Positions 26,854 through 35,435 of a stretch of 64,000 bases of DNA are shown here, one piece after another; position 1 is the stretch's first letter, and each line of letters begins with the position of its first letter. A program made the position numbers and the translations under genes. This stretch comes from Candidatus Pseudobacter hemicellulosilyticus (GTDB lineage: Bacteria; Bacteroidota; Bacteroidia; Chitinophagales; Chitinophagaceae): the NCBI GenBank assembly GCA_029202545.1, contig CP119311.1, positions 4,402,001 to 4,466,000 on the forward strand. Reading direction: 5' to 3'. The notes beneath the pieces were generated by a model. The model saw only the letters and a program-made list of their open reading frames with translations. It did not search any database and was not told the DNA's origin.

Positions 26854-29682
26854 ATGTTCAAACTCCTTTTGCTGGCGTCCCTGCTTGTGGCAGGGGGAAC
26901 GGCCGCAGCGCAACAGTTTGGCGGTCATCCGCCTTCCACCCGTTGGCGGCAGATCAATACCGATTCTGTCAGGGTTATTTTCCCGGCCGGCCTCCAGCGG
27001 GAAGCCGCCGAGGTAACCGGCATGATCCACCGCCTGGCCGCCAGACCACTCCACCCCCTGGGTAAGGATTTCCGTAAGATCAGTATCGTCCTGCAACCCC
27101 GCAGCACCATCTCCAATGGCTATGTGAGTTTGGGCCCCTGGCGCAGCGAGTTCCTGCTGACACCTCTGCAGAACAGTTTCCAGCTGGGCAGCATATCCTG
27201 GCACCGCTCCCTGGCCCTGCATGAGTTCAGGCATGTGGAGCAGTATAATAATTTCCGGAAAGGCATCTCCAGGCTGGCCTATTACCTGGCCGGCCAGCAG
27301 GGGCAGGAACTGGTGAACAGCGCCGCCGTGCCCGATTATTTCTGGGAAGGCGATGCCGTTTACCAGGAAACCCAGCTCAGTGAGCAGGGCAGGGGCCGGC
27401 TCCCCAATTTCTTCAACGGCTACCGCAGCCTCTGGGCCGCACAAAAGGAATACTCCTGGATGAAACTGCGCAATGGCTCCCTGCGCGATTATGTCCCCGA
27501 TCATTACCGCCTTGGCTACCTGATGGTGGCTTATGGCTATGAGCAATATGGTAACTCCTTCTGGGGAAAAGTAACGGATGACGCTGCCCGCTACCGGGGT
27601 CTTTTCTACCCCTGGCAAAAAGCCATCCGCAAATACAGCGGGCAAAGCTATCCTGCCTTCCGTGATTCGGCCCTGCAGTTCTTTAAAGGTCAGCAGGCGG
27701 GAAACCCCACGGCACTGGATCAATGGGTAGCCGGGCAAGCTCATTTTGCGGGCGATGAAGAGTTCCCGCAATGGCTGGATGAGCAGCGGCTGATCCTGGT
27801 GGGCAGCAGCTATAAAAAGATCCCTGCCTTTTATATCCGGGATGCCGGCAGCGGCCGCCAGGAAAAACTCCGGGTGCGGGATATTTCCCTGGACGATCAG
27901 TTCTCTTACCGCAACGGCCGGCTGGTCTACGCCGCCTACGAACCGGATATCCGCTGGCGCTGGTATGATTATTCCGTGATCAGACTGCTGGATATTGCTA
28001 CCAACAAACAACGTACCCTTACCCATCGCTCCCGCTATTTTGCACCGGATATCAGTGAAGATGGCAGCCGCATTGTTGCGGTACAGGTAGTGCCGGGAAC
28101 GTCGGAGCCCAGCCAGCTGCACCTGCTCAGCAGTGAGGATGGCCGGCTTTTAAAAGCCCTTCCTAACCCGGACGGACTTTTTTATACCTATCCAAAGTTT
28201 TTTGGGACGAACCAGGTGGTCACTGCGGCGCGTAACCGAAAAGGAGAAATGGCCCTCGGCCTGATCGATACGGAAACGGGGCATGCCCAATGGCTCACCA
28301 ACTGGACCATGCGGGTGATCGGTTTCCCCACGGTCCACCAGGATACCATCGCTTTCACGGCCACGCAAGGAACGGCCGACCGACTTTTTATCTGGACCAG
28401 CAATCAATTATACCGCTTCCTGCCGCCGGATAGCTCGGCCGCTACCGGCCAGTACCAGCTGCAGCTGGCCAATGGCCGTTTTGTATGGACTGCTTTCACG
28501 GCCGCCGGTTACCGGTTGCAGCAGGGAGCTTTTACTGCCGGGCAGTTAAAGCGGGTCAGTGTCGCTGAACTGGCCGGCCCTGAACCTGATTTCGGGGTCA
28601 GCAACCTGGCCCAGGGAATGGATATCATTGAACAGCCTGCCGATACCAGCCTGTATCCCGTTACGCCTTACCCGGCAACGGCAAAGCTGATCAATGTGCA
28701 TAGCTGGCGGCCTTTTATCAACGACCCGGATTATACCTTCTCGCTGCTGAGCGATAATGTGCTCAATACCCTGCAATCCGAGATCTATTTCAACTATAAT
28801 CGTAACGAAAAGAATAAGCAGCTGGGGCTCACCTTTACCTATGCGGCCTTATTCCCCTGGCTCCGGGCGGGCACCAGCTATACCATCGACAGGCCCGCCG
28901 CCTATGGCAATAACACCGTTTACCTGAACGAGTGGCAAAGTAACCTGGGGCTGCTGGTGCCGCTGAATTTCAGTCGCGGCCGCCAAAGCCGTTACCTTAC
29001 GCTCAGTAGTGATATCGTTTACAACAAACGTTATTTCCAGGGCATCTATAAGGATACTTTCGATAACCGGGCTTTTGCCTATGGCAACTATTCCGTGAGC
29101 TTCAGTAACCAGTCGCAGCGGGCCCGGATGCAGCTCTACCCACGTTGGGCGCAGAGCATCCAGCTCAACTATCGCTCGGCCATTACCTTGTTTGATGCCC
29201 GCCAGTTCCTGGCCAATGCCTACTGGTATTTCCCAGGGCTGCTGTCCACGCATCACCTGGTGCTGAACACGGCTTTCCAGCAGCGGGATACTTTGCGCAA
29301 CCATTTTTTCAGCAGCAGCTTTCCTTTTGCCCGCGGTTATGAGGGGTATAATTACCACCAGCTGCTGAAACTGGGCGCCAACTATCACCTGCCTTTGGTG
29401 TACCCCGATGCCGGGATCGCCAATATTGTCTATTTCCAGCGGGTACGCGCCAACTGCTTTTTTGATTTTACCCGTGTGATGGATTATACCAACCAGAAAG
29501 TGAAGGTAGAAGCTGATTTCCGCTCCTATGGTATGGAACTGTTCTTTGATACCAAATGGTGGAATCAGCATGAGGTGAATTTTGGTATCCGCTACAGCCG
29601 ACTGCTGGATGGCGCCTTGCAGGGGCTGGGGCCAAAACAGTGGGAGTTTATATTGCCGGTGAACCTGCTGGGCGCGAGATAA
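26854..29682 (+). CDS. Outer-membrane fusion: gluzincin-like peptidase, beta-propeller and C-terminal barrel
   Basis: 942 residues with signal peptide 1-20 (cleavage near AAAQ). The N-terminal domain carries HEFRH at residues 123-127 and WEGDA with Glu165, the HExxH-plus-distal-Glu layout of zinc gluzincins. Residues of about 290-600 hold TolB/WD40-like blades, for example FAPDISEDGSRIVAVQV. Residues of about 640-942 are rich in alternating aromatic strands (FARGYEGYNYHQ, YRLP-like turns) and end in FILPVNLLGAR, which suggests an outer-membrane beta-barrel of the surface-antigen type. The likely role is a surface peptidase or a peptide sensor at the outer membrane. The domain calls are by eye. 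It diverges from prsW across 59 bases. Confidence 0.75.
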   Translation: MFKLLLLASLLVAGGTAAAQQFGGHPPSTRWRQINTDSVRVIFPAGLQREAAEVTGMIHRLAARPLHPLGKDFRKISIVLQPRSTISNGYVSLGPWRSEFLLTPLQNSFQLGSISWHRSLALHEFRHVEQYNNFRKGISRLAYYLAGQQGQELVNSAAVPDYFWEGDAVYQETQLSEQGRGRLPNFFNGYRSLWAAQKEYSWMKLRNGSLRDYVPDHYRLGYLMVAYGYEQYGNSFWGKVTDDAARYRGLFYPWQKAIRKYSGQSYPAFRDSALQFFKGQQAGNPTALDQWVAGQAHFAGDEEFPQWLDEQRLILVGSSYKKIPAFYIRDAGSGRQEKLRVRDISLDDQFSYRNGRLVYAAYEPDIRWRWYDYSVIRLLDIATNKQRTLTHRSRYFAPDISEDGSRIVAVQVVPGTSEPSQLHLLSSEDGRLLKALPNPDGLFYTYPKFFGTNQVVTAARNRKGEMALGLIDTETGHAQWLTNWTMRVIGFPTVHQDTIAFTATQGTADRLFIWTSNQLYRFLPPDSSAATGQYQLQLANGRFVWTAFTAAGYRLQQGAFTAGQLKRVSVAELAGPEPDFGVSNLAQGMDIIEQPADTSLYPVTPYPATAKLINVHSWRPFINDPDYTFSLLSDNVLNTLQSEIYFNYNRNEKNKQLGLTFTYAALFPWLRAGTSYTIDRPAAYGNNTVYLNEWQSNLGLLVPLNFSRGRQSRYLTLSSDIVYNKRYFQGIYKDTFDNRAFAYGNYSVSFSNQSQRARMQLYPRWAQSIQLNYRSAITLFDARQFLANAYWYFPGLLSTHHLVLNTAFQQRDTLRNHFFSSSFPFARGYEGYNYHQLLKLGANYHLPLVYPDAGIANIVYFQRVRANCFFDFTRVMDYTNQKVKVEADFRSYGMELFFDTKWWNQHEVNFGIRYSRLLDGALQGLGPKQWEFILPVNLLGAR

Positions 29683-29733
29683 GGAATGAAATTAATATGG
29701 TAATTAATATAAATTCTAATATTAATAGATAAT

Positions 29734-30576
29734 ATGACAATAATATCGCTCGAAAAGAAGTATCTTAACTTAATTGATTCTGAATTAGTCAAGGAGGAAG
29801 ATTTACATAAGTTTTTTGTTCAATTCCCTATTTTTCTTCCTTTATTACGGCCCTATGGGAATATTGTTTTTTCTAAATTTCCCTTGGCTAACAATTATGT
29901 TGTTGATTTTGCTTTCGCTAGGGAAGATTCTCCCGGAGTTCAATGGACTTTTATTGAAATAGAAAAGCCCCAATATCGGCAAGCAACAAAGAAAGGTGAT
30001 CCTACTAAATATATGGGACATAGCTTGAGACAAATATCAGATAATGATAGGTGGTTCAATGATAATAGAAGTTTCATTAAGGAGAATTTTCCATTTAAGG
30101 ATAAGGTGCTAAGAATTGGAATGGCGAATGCTGCTTTTAAATTAGTTATTGGTAGGAGGGCCGGAGCGATTGATAAGTCATTTCTCAATTCTAATCAATA
30201 TGTTAATTATGAAATAATGTCATTCGATCGACTTTTGGGTAATATAACTGGACCGGCCATTGACCAACTAAAGCCATTAAAGGTTTGTCGATTTTCCAAT
30301 TCTGGAATTACAACAATTTCAGAGTTTAATTATAAAAAACTCTTGCCTGTTTATAGAAATTTAAAATCATTTGCACTTGATCTATCACCATGTGTGGTAG
30401 CTAAAGCAAAAGTTGCATTAGGATTACCCAACAGGTATGTTGGCAATTCCAAGCATTTTACAAAAGAATATTGGGAATACGTTTTACGAAATATAGCAGC
30501 GGCACATGGCAATATTCCAGAATCGAACATTCGAAAAACTATAGGTAAATATGAATACTATCTGAAATTACGGTAG
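29734..30576 (+). CDS. Shedu-like nuclease domain protein (DUF4263), putative anti-phage
   Basis: 280 residues. The core reads VVDFAFARED (Asp58), then FIEIEKPQ (Glu75, Glu77, Lys78), then HSLRQISDNDRWFNDN (Gln100 and Trp107). This order is that of the PD-(D/E)xK-like DUF4263 domain in Shedu (SduA) defence proteins. The Lys sits one place later than in a strict ExK, as in some EIE-type members. The N-terminal 45 residues and residues 190-280 are not recognised. The DNA here is far more AT-rich than both neighbours, consistent with transfer. It is a single gene, as usual for Shedu, with an AT-rich leader and its own terminator. Defence activity is inferred from family only. Confidence 0.75.
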   Translation: MTIISLEKKYLNLIDSELVKEEDLHKFFVQFPIFLPLLRPYGNIVFSKFPLANNYVVDFAFAREDSPGVQWTFIEIEKPQYRQATKKGDPTKYMGHSLRQISDNDRWFNDNRSFIKENFPFKDKVLRIGMANAAFKLVIGRRAGAIDKSFLNSNQYVNYEIMSFDRLLGNITGPAIDQLKPLKVCRFSNSGITTISEFNYKKLLPVYRNLKSFALDLSPCVVAKAKVALGLPNRYVGNSKHFTKEYWEYVLRNIAAAHGNIPESNIRKTIGKYEYYLKLR

Positions 30577-30614
30577 TGCTAGAATGGTGGGTATATTTCA
30601 TTTTCTTTATAATT

Positions 30615-30653
30615 AAAGCAGCCTGTTCCCTGAAGAACAGGCTGTTGCTTTTA
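30615..30653 (+). terminator. Terminator after the Shedu-like gene
   Basis: Stem AAGCAGCCTGTTC with GAACAGGCTGTTGCTT (one bulge), followed by TTTAT. Its core repeats that of the prfC terminator. Confidence 0.75.
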
Positions 30654-30668
30654 TATTCCATGAATATG

Positions 30669-30687
30669 TTGGGACGAACCAAGGGCG
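30669..30687 (+). repeat. Dispersed motif, copy 2 (TTGGGACGAACCAAGGGCG)
   Basis: This 19-mer is identical to the copies within the 179-bp tandem array, and the match extends upstream (GAATATgTT versus GAATATTTT). It lies between the Shedu terminator and the end of valS, on the plus strand. Confidence 0.7.
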
Positions 30688-30709
30688 ATTGATCCGCCGG
30701 TTTGTGGTA

Positions 30710-33451
30710 TTACAAAGCCGCCAGGCTTTCCTCGATGATCTTCATCTTGGCCAGGGCGTCAGCTTTCTTTTGCTGTTCCAGCGCCACCACATCGGGTTTG
30801 GCATTCTGTACAAAACGCTCGTTGCCCAGCTTCTTCTCCACGGCGGCCAGGAATCCCTGCAGGTATTTAAGGTCCTTCTGCAGTTCTTCTCGATGCTGCG
30901 CGGGGTCCAGCTGCTTTTCGGTGCCAATGCAGAACTTGTCCTTCCCGATCACCACGGCAATGGTATTGGGAATAGTTTCCTTCACAAACTCGGCAGATTC
31001 CAGGTTGGATTGCCTGCTGAGGATGGGCTGGATAATGGTATAGGTTTCCTGGTTGCTGGTCTGGATATACAGCTTCACCAGGTCTTTCGGTTTCAGCTGG
31101 TTCTTGTTCCGGGCATCGCGGATGCCGGAGATCACATCCTTCAGCAATTGTCCCTGCTCCAGGATACCGGCATCGGCGGCCTGGGGGACGGTGAATTGCT
31201 TTACGCAGAGATCGTCTGTCCTTTCGGCCAGCAGGTGATAGATCTCTTCCGTAATGAAGGGCATGAAGGGATGGAGTAACTGCATCAGTTCGGAGAAGAA
31301 TTCAACAGTTTTCTCATACACTTCTTTGCTGATACCGGTGTCGGCGGTAGCTGCGGCAGCGCCTAACTGCGCCAGGGCATCACCGGTGGTCATATTGCCG
31401 GCAATGGTCTCCATTGCTGCTGCGCCTTCGGTTTCTCCTGCTGCGTTTTTCACGTAGGCAGGTTTTACCCATTCCAGGTACCAGCTGCAGAAATCATCCC
31501 ATATCAGTGAATAGAGCGTTTTGAGGGCTTCGCTCAGTTTGAAATCCTTGTAAAGTTTTTCCACTTCGGCCTTGGCCTCGTGCAGCCTGTTGCTGAACCA
31601 GCGGATGGCGAATTCACCGTCACTGTCGGCCGGTTTGTCCACCACGCGTTCTTCCCACAGTTTCACCAGTTTCAGGGCGTTCCAGATCTTGTTATTGAAA
31701 TTGCGGCCCTGTTCGGGGCTGCTGTCGTCAAAAAGCAGGTCGTTCCCGGCGGGGGAGGAGATCATGATCCCGAAGCGTACGGCATCGGCGCCAAATTTCT
31801 CGATCAGTTCCAGCAGATCGGGCGAATTGCCGAGCTGCTTACTCATTTTACGGCCTTGCTTGTCGCGCACCATACCTGTGAAATACACGTCGCTGAAAGG
31901 TTTCAGGTCCATATATTCCATGCCGGCCATGATCATGCGCGCTACCCAGAAGAAGATGATATCCTGTCCTGTTACCAGCACTGAAGTGGGGTAATAGTAA
32001 TTGATATCCTTGTTGCCGGGCTGGGTGATGCCTTTGAACACTTCCATGGGCCAGAGCCAGGAAGAGAACCAGGTATCCAGTACGTCTTCATCCTGCCAGA
32101 GCCTGCCTTCTTCGGCGGACAGCTCGCCATACTTGGCTTTATAGATATGCAGGGCCTCGTATTCAGTTTCGGCCACTACGCAATTGCCTTTGTCGTCATA
32201 CCAGGCGGGGATCCGCTGGCCCCACCAGAGCTGGCGGCTGATACACCAGTCCTTCACGTTCTCCAGCCAGTATTTGTAGGTGGCCATGAACTTATCGCCG
32301 GGGTGGATACGCACCTGGCCGCTGGTAACAGCTTCCAGGGCTTTATCTGCCAGGGAGCGCATGGCTACAAACCATTGCGTGGAGATCCGGGGTTCTACCA
32401 CGGCGCTGGTGCGCTGGGAGAAACCGAGGCGGGTCGTATAATCCTCTTCTTTGAGCAGCAGGTCCTGTTCGGCCAGCAGCTTCACCACTTCTTTCCGGGC
32501 TTTGAACCGGTCCATGCCTACCAGTATCTCGGCGGCCTGGCTGAGGGTGCCGTCCTCATTGAGGGTGTCAATAATGCCCAGGTTATGTTTGAGACCCAGG
32601 TTATAGTCGTTGATATCGTGGGCGGGCGTTACTTTGAGGGCGCCGGTACCAAATTCCTTGTCCACGTATTCATCAAAGATCACGGGAACGGGGCGGTTGA
32701 CCAGGGGAACGATCAGTTGCTGTCCTTTGAGGTGTGCATATCGTTCGTCGGTGGGGTTCACGCAGACGCCGGTATCACCCATGATGGTCTCCGGGCGCTG
32801 GGTAGCGATGCTGACGTATTCATCGTCCTTACCGGCCACCTTGTATTTCACGTAGTACAGTTTACCCTGTACTTCCTTGTATTCCACTTCCTCATCGCTG
32901 AGGGCGGTTTTGGCGGCGGGGTCCCAGTTGATCATACGGGCGCCGCGGTAGATCAGCCCTTTATTGTAGAGGTCTGCAAAGACCTTGATAACGGCCTTGT
33001 AGTAATCGGGGTCCATAGTAAAGGAGACCCGGTCCCAGTCTACACTGCAGCCCAGCTTTTCAATCTGGTGGTAAATGATATTACCGTATTTCTCTTTCCA
33101 CTCAAAAGCGTATTTGAGGAATTCATCGCGACTGAGATCGGCTTTTTTGATGCCTTTCTCTTTATCCAGCATCTGTACTACTTTGGCTTCTGTGGCAATG
33201 GAGGCATGGTCGCTGCCGGGCACCCAGCAGGCGTTGAACCCGCTCATCCGGGCTTTACGGACCAGGATATCCTGGACAGTCTCGTTGAGGGTATGTCCCA
33301 TATGCAGCACGCCGGTTACATTGGGCGGCGGGATCACCACGGTGAATGCCGGCCGGTGGTCAGGCTGGCTGTTGAAATAGCGTTTCTCTTTCCAGTGACG
33401 GTACCATTTGTCCTCTGTGGAGCCAGGATGATAATTCTTGCTTAATTCCAT
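30710..33451 (-). CDS. valS: Valyl-tRNA synthetase
   Basis: 913-residue class I synthetase that charges tRNA-Val in the cytosol. HMGH (HIGH-type) sits near residue 51 in PPPNVTGVLHMGHTLNE, and KMSKQLGNSPD gives the KMSKS loop. The editing CP1 domain (ATQRPETIMGDTG) follows the first motif, the anticodon-binding domain has WDDFCSWYLEW, and a C-terminal coiled-coil arm ends the protein. Residues of about 667-707 are an Ala/Thr/Gly-rich stretch just before the LMQLLHPFMPFITEEIYH segment that I do not expect in most homologues. Downstream lies the dispersed motif; the promoter is at 33479. Confidence 0.97.
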   Translation of the reverse strand: MELSKNYHPGSTEDKWYRHWKEKRYFNSQPDHRPAFTVVIPPPNVTGVLHMGHTLNETVQDILVRKARMSGFNACWVPGSDHASIATEAKVVQMLDKEKGIKKADLSRDEFLKYAFEWKEKYGNIIYHQIEKLGCSVDWDRVSFTMDPDYYKAVIKVFADLYNKGLIYRGARMINWDPAAKTALSDEEVEYKEVQGKLYYVKYKVAGKDDEYVSIATQRPETIMGDTGVCVNPTDERYAHLKGQQLIVPLVNRPVPVIFDEYVDKEFGTGALKVTPAHDINDYNLGLKHNLGIIDTLNEDGTLSQAAEILVGMDRFKARKEVVKLLAEQDLLLKEEDYTTRLGFSQRTSAVVEPRISTQWFVAMRSLADKALEAVTSGQVRIHPGDKFMATYKYWLENVKDWCISRQLWWGQRIPAWYDDKGNCVVAETEYEALHIYKAKYGELSAEEGRLWQDEDVLDTWFSSWLWPMEVFKGITQPGNKDINYYYPTSVLVTGQDIIFFWVARMIMAGMEYMDLKPFSDVYFTGMVRDKQGRKMSKQLGNSPDLLELIEKFGADAVRFGIMISSPAGNDLLFDDSSPEQGRNFNNKIWNALKLVKLWEERVVDKPADSDGEFAIRWFSNRLHEAKAEVEKLYKDFKLSEALKTLYSLIWDDFCSWYLEWVKPAYVKNAAGETEGAAAMETIAGNMTTGDALAQLGAAAATADTGISKEVYEKTVEFFSELMQLLHPFMPFITEEIYHLLAERTDDLCVKQFTVPQAADAGILEQGQLLKDVISGIRDARNKNQLKPKDLVKLYIQTSNQETYTIIQPILSRQSNLESAEFVKETIPNTIAVVIGKDKFCIGTEKQLDPAQHREELQKDLKYLQGFLAAVEKKLGNERFVQNAKPDVVALEQQKKADALAKMKIIEESLAAL

Positions 33452-33478
33452 AGCGATGAATACTCTTTATTAGGACGG

Positions 33479-33486
33479 CAAAGGTA
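33479..33486 (-). promoter_or_regulatory. -7 promoter element of valS
   Basis: The minus strand reads TACCTTTG, an exact TAnnTTTG match, 27 bases before the valS ATG. No convincing -33 box is seen. Confidence 0.6.
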
Positions 33487-33530
33487 ATCAATAGCCGCCA
33501 CACCAGGAAAAGCGGGGAGGGGATACAAAA

Positions 33531-33561
33531 AAGCCCTGCCGGCTATTGACCGGCAGGGCTT
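33531..33561 (-). terminator. Terminator of the 36-residue membrane peptide gene
   Basis: Perfect 12-bp GC-rich stem (33531-33542 with 33550-33561). On the minus strand it is followed directly by T6, so it ends transcription coming from the small gene at 33646-33756. Confidence 0.85.
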
Positions 33562-33645
33562 ATGTAAATGTAGTCAGGAGAAAAATCGGTTACTTCCGGC
33601 TTTTCAGGCCGGAGCAGTTTGTGGTTGCTGAAGAACCCCGGTTGA

Positions 33646-33756
33646 TCAGGCGTACCAGAAAATGTACGTCAGTGTCATGATCAGGGTCAGGAAACCCAGC
33701 GCATACAAGGCGATCTTCACGTTTTCATTTACATGCAAGTGTAAAATCTTTTTCAT
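33646..33756 (-). CDS. 36-residue single-helix membrane peptide
   Basis: A short frame reading MKKILHLHVNENVKI, then a hydrophobic helix (ALYALGFLTLIMTLTYIFW) and a YA tail. The charged head followed by one membrane span is a typical small membrane protein. The minus strand has AAAAAAAGGAGTTAGCGT just before the ATG: a full AAGGAG Shine-Dalgarno 7 bases upstream, which is rare in this phylum. A strong terminator lies 85 bases after the stop. These three signals together argue for a real gene. No named family is known to me. It could be a regulator or accessory subunit of a membrane complex. Confidence 0.65.
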   Translation of the reverse strand: MKKILHLHVNENVKIALYALGFLTLIMTLTYIFWYA

Positions 33757-34025
33757 ACGCTAACTCCTTTTTTTGGTTAAAAAAACTGTGTAAGTACCTA
33801 AGTACAGTTCTTCAAGAGGATACGAAGTCAGAGTTCAATCGGGTGCTGTTTAAAGCGTCACGGTTGGGAGGGTTTTTCAGGGGAGTTGGGCATGGGCCCC
33901 AGAGTCATGAAACAAAGGTACTACATGGATTGAACCAAACAAATGGATTTTTGTCAGTTAAAAGATAAAAACTACCTGATAACGGTCATTCCAGCCATCT
34001 ATTCCTACCTTTAACGTACTTTTTT
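33757..34025. other. Intergenic, divergent regulatory region
   Basis: About 270 bases between the small membrane peptide gene and the exonuclease gene. TACCTTTA at 34006-34013, one base off the -7 consensus, lies just before the plus-strand gene. GTACTTAGGTAC near 33793-33804 is a small palindrome upstream of the minus-strand peptide gene. Nothing else is seen. Confidence 0.4.
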
Positions 34026-35396
34026 ATGTATGCCATTGTAGATATTGAGACTACGGGCGGGTATGCAGCCAGCAACGATATAACGGAGGTGGCTATTGTC
34101 CTGCACGACGGGGAGCGGGTGGTACAGCGCTACGAAACGCTGGTGAGGCCGCTCAGGGCCATTCCTTATTTTATCCAGCGACTGACAGGCATAACCGACG
34201 ATATGGTGGCCGGAGCGCCTGGTTTTGAAGAAGTAGCGCCTGTTATCTACAATTTGCTCAGGGACGTTGTCTTTGTGGCCCACAATGTCAATTTCGACTA
34301 TTCTTTCCTTAAGCATCACCTGTCAGCGGCTGGTTATGAACTGGATACCCCAAAAATTTGTACCGTCCGCCTGACCCGCAAAGTATTTCCCGGTCTGGCC
34401 TCCTATAGCCTGGGCAATCTCTGCCGGCATTTTGGGATTGGCATTGAGAACCGCCACCGGGCCGGGGGAGATGCCGATGCTACCGCCCTGTTATTCCAGC
34501 ACTTACTGGATAACAATGCCCTGGAACAGCTGAAGCTGACCCCCAAAAAGAAATCGGCCGAATTCTCCCTGCCGCCACATCTGCCCAGGGAACAGGTGGA
34601 CCAGCTGCCCTATACGCCCGGCGTATATTATTTCCACGATCAGAAAGGAAAGGTCATCTATGTAGGCAAGGCCAAGAACCTGAAATACAGGGTGCGCAGC
34701 CATTTTACCCATAACGGCGCCGGCCGCCAGCGGCAGGATTTCCTGCGTACCATCTTCAGCATCAGCTTTGAAACCTGCGGCACCGAACTGATGGCCTTTA
34801 TCCTGGAAAGCATCGAGATCAAAAGACTATGGCCGGCCTATAACTACAGCCAGAAGCGGGCTGAGGCCAGCTTTGGCCTTTATCTATACGAGGACCGCAG
34901 CGGTTATCACCGGCTGGTGATCGACAAAAAGAAAAAGAACCTGGCGCCCATCTATACCTTCAACCTGCTGGTGGAAGGGCACCGCCTTATGCGCATCCTG
35001 ATCCGCGAGTTCCGGCTTTGCCCCAGGCTCTGTTACATGCAAACGGATAACAGCACCTGCCAGGGCGTACTGGACGCCACCTGCCTTGGCGCCTGTGAGC
35101 AAAAAGAAGCAGTCAATAACTATAATGACCGGGTGGCCGAAGCCCTCAGCCACCTGGAAGGGCAGCTCCCTTCTTTTGCACTGGTAGACAATGGCCAGCA
35201 GGCCGAGCAGCAGAGCTGCATCCTGATTGAGAAAGGTCGCTTTTACGGTATGGGCTATGTGCCGGCCGATGCCTCCGTGTACGACCTGGACGCCCTGAAG
35301 ACCTACCTCACCCGCTACCCGGAAAATGATTATATCCGCGGCCTGGTGTACCAGCACGCCGAACGCTATCCCCACAAAAAGAGGCTGTTTGCCTGA
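34026..35396 (+). CDS. DEDDh 3'-5' exonuclease fused to a GIY-YIG nuclease domain
   Basis: 456 residues. The N-terminal part is a DnaQ-type exonuclease: DIETTGG (Asp6, Glu8), HNVNFDYSF near 86 and the HRAGGDADAT segment near 142 with the last His and Asp. Residues of about 196-228 are a UvrC/Cho-like GIY-YIG domain, with GVYYFHD and VIYVGKAKNLKYRVRSHF. The rest resembles the C-terminal parts of Cho-type proteins with CPRLCYMQ and a Cys-rich stretch (CQGVLDATCLGAC). It probably acts in DNA repair. The fusion is common in Bacteroidetes. The gene has its own weak promoter and a short leader. Confidence 0.92.
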   Translation: MYAIVDIETTGGYAASNDITEVAIVLHDGERVVQRYETLVRPLRAIPYFIQRLTGITDDMVAGAPGFEEVAPVIYNLLRDVVFVAHNVNFDYSFLKHHLSAAGYELDTPKICTVRLTRKVFPGLASYSLGNLCRHFGIGIENRHRAGGDADATALLFQHLLDNNALEQLKLTPKKKSAEFSLPPHLPREQVDQLPYTPGVYYFHDQKGKVIYVGKAKNLKYRVRSHFTHNGAGRQRQDFLRTIFSISFETCGTELMAFILESIEIKRLWPAYNYSQKRAEASFGLYLYEDRSGYHRLVIDKKKKNLAPIYTFNLLVEGHRLMRILIREFRLCPRLCYMQTDNSTCQGVLDATCLGACEQKEAVNNYNDRVAEALSHLEGQLPSFALVDNGQQAEQQSCILIEKGRFYGMGYVPADASVYDLDALKTYLTRYPENDYIRGLVYQHAERYPHKKRLFA

Positions 35397-35435
35397 TGCC
35401 ACATTTTGTTTAAATTGAGTAAAACCTGTTAACAC

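Noticed and set aside
26791..28122. 443-codon minus-strand ORF opposite the peptidase-barrel gene
   Set aside because: The plus-strand frame has a signal peptide and HExxH motif; the minus frame has no recognisable features.
28198..28212. 15-base match to the dispersed motif inside the peptidase-barrel gene
   Set aside because: It encodes an FFGTNQ stretch in a normal reading frame and lacks the other parts of the element, so I treat it as possible coincidence; a genome-wide count would settle it.
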